From assembly GCA_023261405.1 (NCBI GenBank), contig JAHFOZ010000285.1, positions 1 to 7,067 on the forward strand: 7,067 nt of DNA. The letters run 5' to 3'. Shown here piece after piece: positions 5,664 through 7,067 of the stretch. The DNA is from Planctomycetota bacterium. GTDB taxonomy: Bacteria; Planctomycetota; MHYJ01; JACPRB01. The translations under genes were made by a program, and so were the position numbers. The first letter of the stretch is position 1. Each line of letters begins with the position of its first letter. The notes beneath the pieces were generated by a model. It was not told the origin of the DNA. It saw only the letters and a program-made list of their open reading frames with translations, and did no database searches.

Positions 5664-5669
5664 CTCCTC
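5664..5669 (-). promoter_or_regulatory. Ribosome binding site fixing the start of the TPR/peptidase-MA-like gene
   Basis: Read on the minus strand, GAGGAG (5669-5664) sits 7 nt before ATG 5656-5654. It decides between that ATG and the TTG at 5683, which would place nine polar residues before the signal peptide. It is the only clear Shine-Dalgarno I find among the genes whose starts lie in this window. Confidence 0.7.
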
Positions 5670-5717
5670 GATTCGGTCCTCAAGGCCCCCCGCGGACCCT
5701 CCCGCGCGGCTTCCCGT

Positions 5718-5747
5718 ATTATAAACGCTCCCCCGCCCGTTTGCCTC
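5718..5747 (-). promoter_or_regulatory. Probable promoter of the TPR/peptidase-MA-like gene
   Basis: A perfect minus-strand -10, TATAAT (5723-5718), is followed by AC, as in the DHH gene promoter. The -35 is weak: GAGGCA (5747-5742, 3 of 6) at 18 bp. The start would be at about 5711, giving a leader of roughly 55 nt that contains the GAGGAG ribosome binding site. Confidence 0.45.
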
Positions 5748-5792
5748 CAATTGCGACCGTCATGAAAAAAAGTCCCGACCCCCGGCCCCGTG

Positions 5793-5801
5793 TGCTATCA
5801 T
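5793..5801 (+). promoter_or_regulatory. Extended -10 promoter of the TPR-GAF gene
   Basis: TGC followed by TATCAT (5796-5801, 5 of 6) forms an extended -10 element (TGn plus -10). I find no convincing -35, which such promoters often lack. The -10 ends 7 nt before TTG 5809, so transcription would begin at or next to the start codon and the mRNA would be leaderless. Support is by consensus only. Confidence 0.4.
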
Positions 5802-5808
5802 CAATCGC

Positions 5809-7067
5809 TTGTTCGACGAGATCACCCGGCTCATCCACGAGGGCCAGTACGAGCCCGCCCTCAAGGCCGCCAAGCGCCTCTCGATCGACCTGCTCAAGCA
5901 GAACAAGCGGGGGGAGGCCGCGATGGCGCTGGCCTCCGCGGGCCACGTGCTCTGCCTGCTCAACAGCCCCGCCAAGGCCAAGAGCTTCGCCCAGGAGGCC
6001 CACGAGATGGCCTCCCGGGCCGAGCACACCCTCGGCGTGGGCTTCGCCCTCGCCGTCCGCGCCCTTGCCCACCTCCGCCTCGCCGAATTCGACTCCGCCG
6101 ACGGGCCCTCCGACCGCGCCCTGGAGACCCTGAACAAGCATCCCGACCACCCCGTCACCGCCTTTGCCCAGCTCGTCTCCGCGGAGCTCTCCCTCACCCA
6201 GGAGGACTACGCCGAGGCGCGCGTCTTCGCCGAGGACGCCTTCGCCACGGGGGGCGCCCTCCGGATGCCCTGGATCAAGGCCCGCGCCTGCCTCATCAAG
6301 GCCATCTGCGAGCAGCGCACCGGCAACCTCGAGTCCGCCCTCGAGATGCTCACCACCGCGGAGCAGGAGCTCAAGGCACAGCCCGACGCGGAGACCCTCT
6401 GGCTCGTCAAGTCCGCCCAGGCCAACGCCCTCGCCAAGAGCGGCAAGGACAAGGCCGGCCTTGCCGCCCGCAAGGAATCCTCCGACGTCATACGCAAGAT
6501 CGGCGACGCCCTCGCCCCCGAGGGGCGCGAGCGCTACCTCAAGAACCCCGCCGTGGTCAACGCCCTGGGCGAGGACAACGTGAGCGCCAGCGGCATGTGG
6601 AAGGTCCCCGTCCAGATCCCCTCGGCCCGCCCCGCCGTCGAGGACAAGCTCTTCGGGAACCTGCGGCCCGTCTTCGACGTGATCAAGAAGATCAACAGCG
6701 AGCTCAACCTCCGCAAGCTCATCACGATGATCCTCGACACCACGATCGAGTTCTGCAACGCGCTGCGCGGGACGATCATGCTCTTCGAGGGCGACAAGTT
6801 CAAGGTGGAGATGTCCCGCGACCGCGAGAAGAAGGAGCTCAAGCGCTTCGAGATGGGCGTCTCCCGCACCGTCCTCAAGCTCGTCCGCGACCACGGCAAG
6901 CGCATCGTGGCCGAGGACGCCCAGCAGGACCCCCACCTCAAGCTCGTGGACAGCGTCCAGGACCAGAGCCTCCTCTCGGTCCTCTGCGTGCCCCTCCGCG
7001 TCAAGAATCGCCTCATCGGCGCCGTCTACCTGGACAACCCCTCCGTCGTCGGGGCCTTCGGACCCCG
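5809..7067 (+). CDS. TPR-GAF signalling/regulatory protein, 3' end outside window
   Basis: The frame is open from an in-frame TAA at 5722-5724 to the right edge. The only ATG, GTG or TTG between that stop and the coding-like sequence is TTG 5809, giving 419 visible residues. Residues 1 to about 215 are amphipathic helical pairs resembling divergent TPRs, for example EGQYEPALKAAKRL near the N-terminus and RTGNLESALEML further on. A linker, APEGRERYLKNPAV (236-249), matches the linker I know from TPR-GAF regulators, where it usually reads like LPE..R..FL.RP.V. From about 285 a GAF domain begins (KKINSELNLRKLITMILD), with the family's C-terminal GAVYLDN (404-410) just before the edge. GAF domains bind small ligands or mediate signalling. 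The linked output, often a sigma-54 activator AAA+ domain, a kinase or a cyclase, lies beyond the window, so the role is open. It is divergent from the exported TPR protein across 152 bp. Confidence 0.8.
   Translation, partial: MFDEITRLIHEGQYEPALKAAKRLSIDLLKQNKRGEAAMALASAGHVLCLLNSPAKAKSFAQEAHEMASRAEHTLGVGFALAVRALAHLRLAEFDSADGPSDRALETLNKHPDHPVTAFAQLVSAELSLTQEDYAEARVFAEDAFATGGALRMPWIKARACLIKAICEQRTGNLESALEMLTTAEQELKAQPDAETLWLVKSAQANALAKSGKDKAGLAARKESSDVIRKIGDALAPEGRERYLKNPAVVNALGEDNVSASGMWKVPVQIPSARPAVEDKLFGNLRPVFDVIKKINSELNLRKLITMILDTTIEFCNALRGTIMLFEGDKFKVEMSRDREKKELKRFEMGVSRTVLKLVRDHGKRIVAEDAQQDPHLKLVDSVQDQSLLSVLCVPLRVKNRLIGAVYLDNPSVVGAFGP

Noticed and set aside
5762..5780. ATG followed by seven A residues, considered as a start for the TPR-GAF gene
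   Set aside because: It is in a different frame from the TPR-GAF coding sequence and joins only an Arg/Pro/Ser-rich shadow. It would need a frameshift, for which there is no other sign.
4388..6133. 581-codon plus-strand frame across the exported TPR gene and into the TPR-GAF gene
   Set aside because: It is antisense to a gene with a signal peptide, ribosome binding site and domain structure, and is out of frame with the TPR-GAF gene. Its composition is that of a GC-driven shadow.
5719..6936. 405-codon minus-strand frame opposite the TPR-GAF gene
   Set aside because: It is antisense to a GAF domain that matches the family well, and the Gly/Leu/Glu/Val-rich translation shows no motif.
1..7067. 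Search for a CRISPR array, tRNA, rRNA, insertion-sequence ends or a known defence island
   Set aside because: I see no regularly spaced repeats, no tRNA or rRNA signature, no transposase or terminal inverted repeats, and no defence genes beyond the DUF433/DUF5615 pair.

Overview
The window is GC-rich and densely coded, with a strong bias for C or G in third codon positions from about position 970 onward. It looks like a chromosomal segment from an uncultured, free-living Gram-negative-type bacterium. Planctomycetota is my best guess. This rests on the paired TPR-like 'P-x-H-x-GARK-x-LG' units fused to a decayed metallopeptidase fold, the TPR-GAF regulator, the scarcity of Shine-Dalgarno sequences, and an intergenic repeat of the ACCAC...AAGACACCA type that I recall from planctomycete-like genomes. 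No rRNA or marker protein here fixes the phylum, so treat this as an inference.

Layout. Positions 1-281 hold the 3' part of a small cysteine-rich (probably zinc-binding) protein whose start lies upstream of the window. Positions 365-972 hold a two-gene, 4-nt-overlapping DUF433/DUF5615 module, which fits a toxin-antitoxin pair. It has a recognisable promoter whose -10 box lies inside an inverted repeat. Directly downstream on the same strand (993-1865) is a UbiA-family prenyltransferase of the MqnP type. A 131-bp convergent gap (1866-1996) carries an imperfect inverted repeat, 1891-1969. On the minus strand, 1997-2845 encodes an RmlD-like extended SDR whose catalytic threonine position is cysteine. 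It is divergent, across a 39-bp gap with overlapping -10 boxes, from a Rossmann-DHH phosphoesterase fusion (2885-4234). That gene converges, with an 18-bp gap, on a minus-strand exported TPR/peptidase-MA-like protein (4253-5656) with a degenerate metal site. After a 152-bp divergent promoter region, a TPR-GAF regulatory protein starts at a TTG (5809) and runs off the right edge.

How the genes relate. Apart from the DUF433/DUF5615 pair, the genes do not form an obvious pathway: quinone prenylation, nucleotide-sugar reduction, small-RNA or dinucleotide hydrolysis, an envelope protein and a signal-responsive regulator sit next to each other, mostly on alternating strands. I did not find a clear new multi-gene system. 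The points most worth a second look are the altered active sites in three enzyme-like proteins (RmlD-like, DHH, peptidase-MA-like), the very short or absent predicted 5' leaders at several genes, the palindromic promoter of the TA-like pair, and the dispersed-type inverted repeat.
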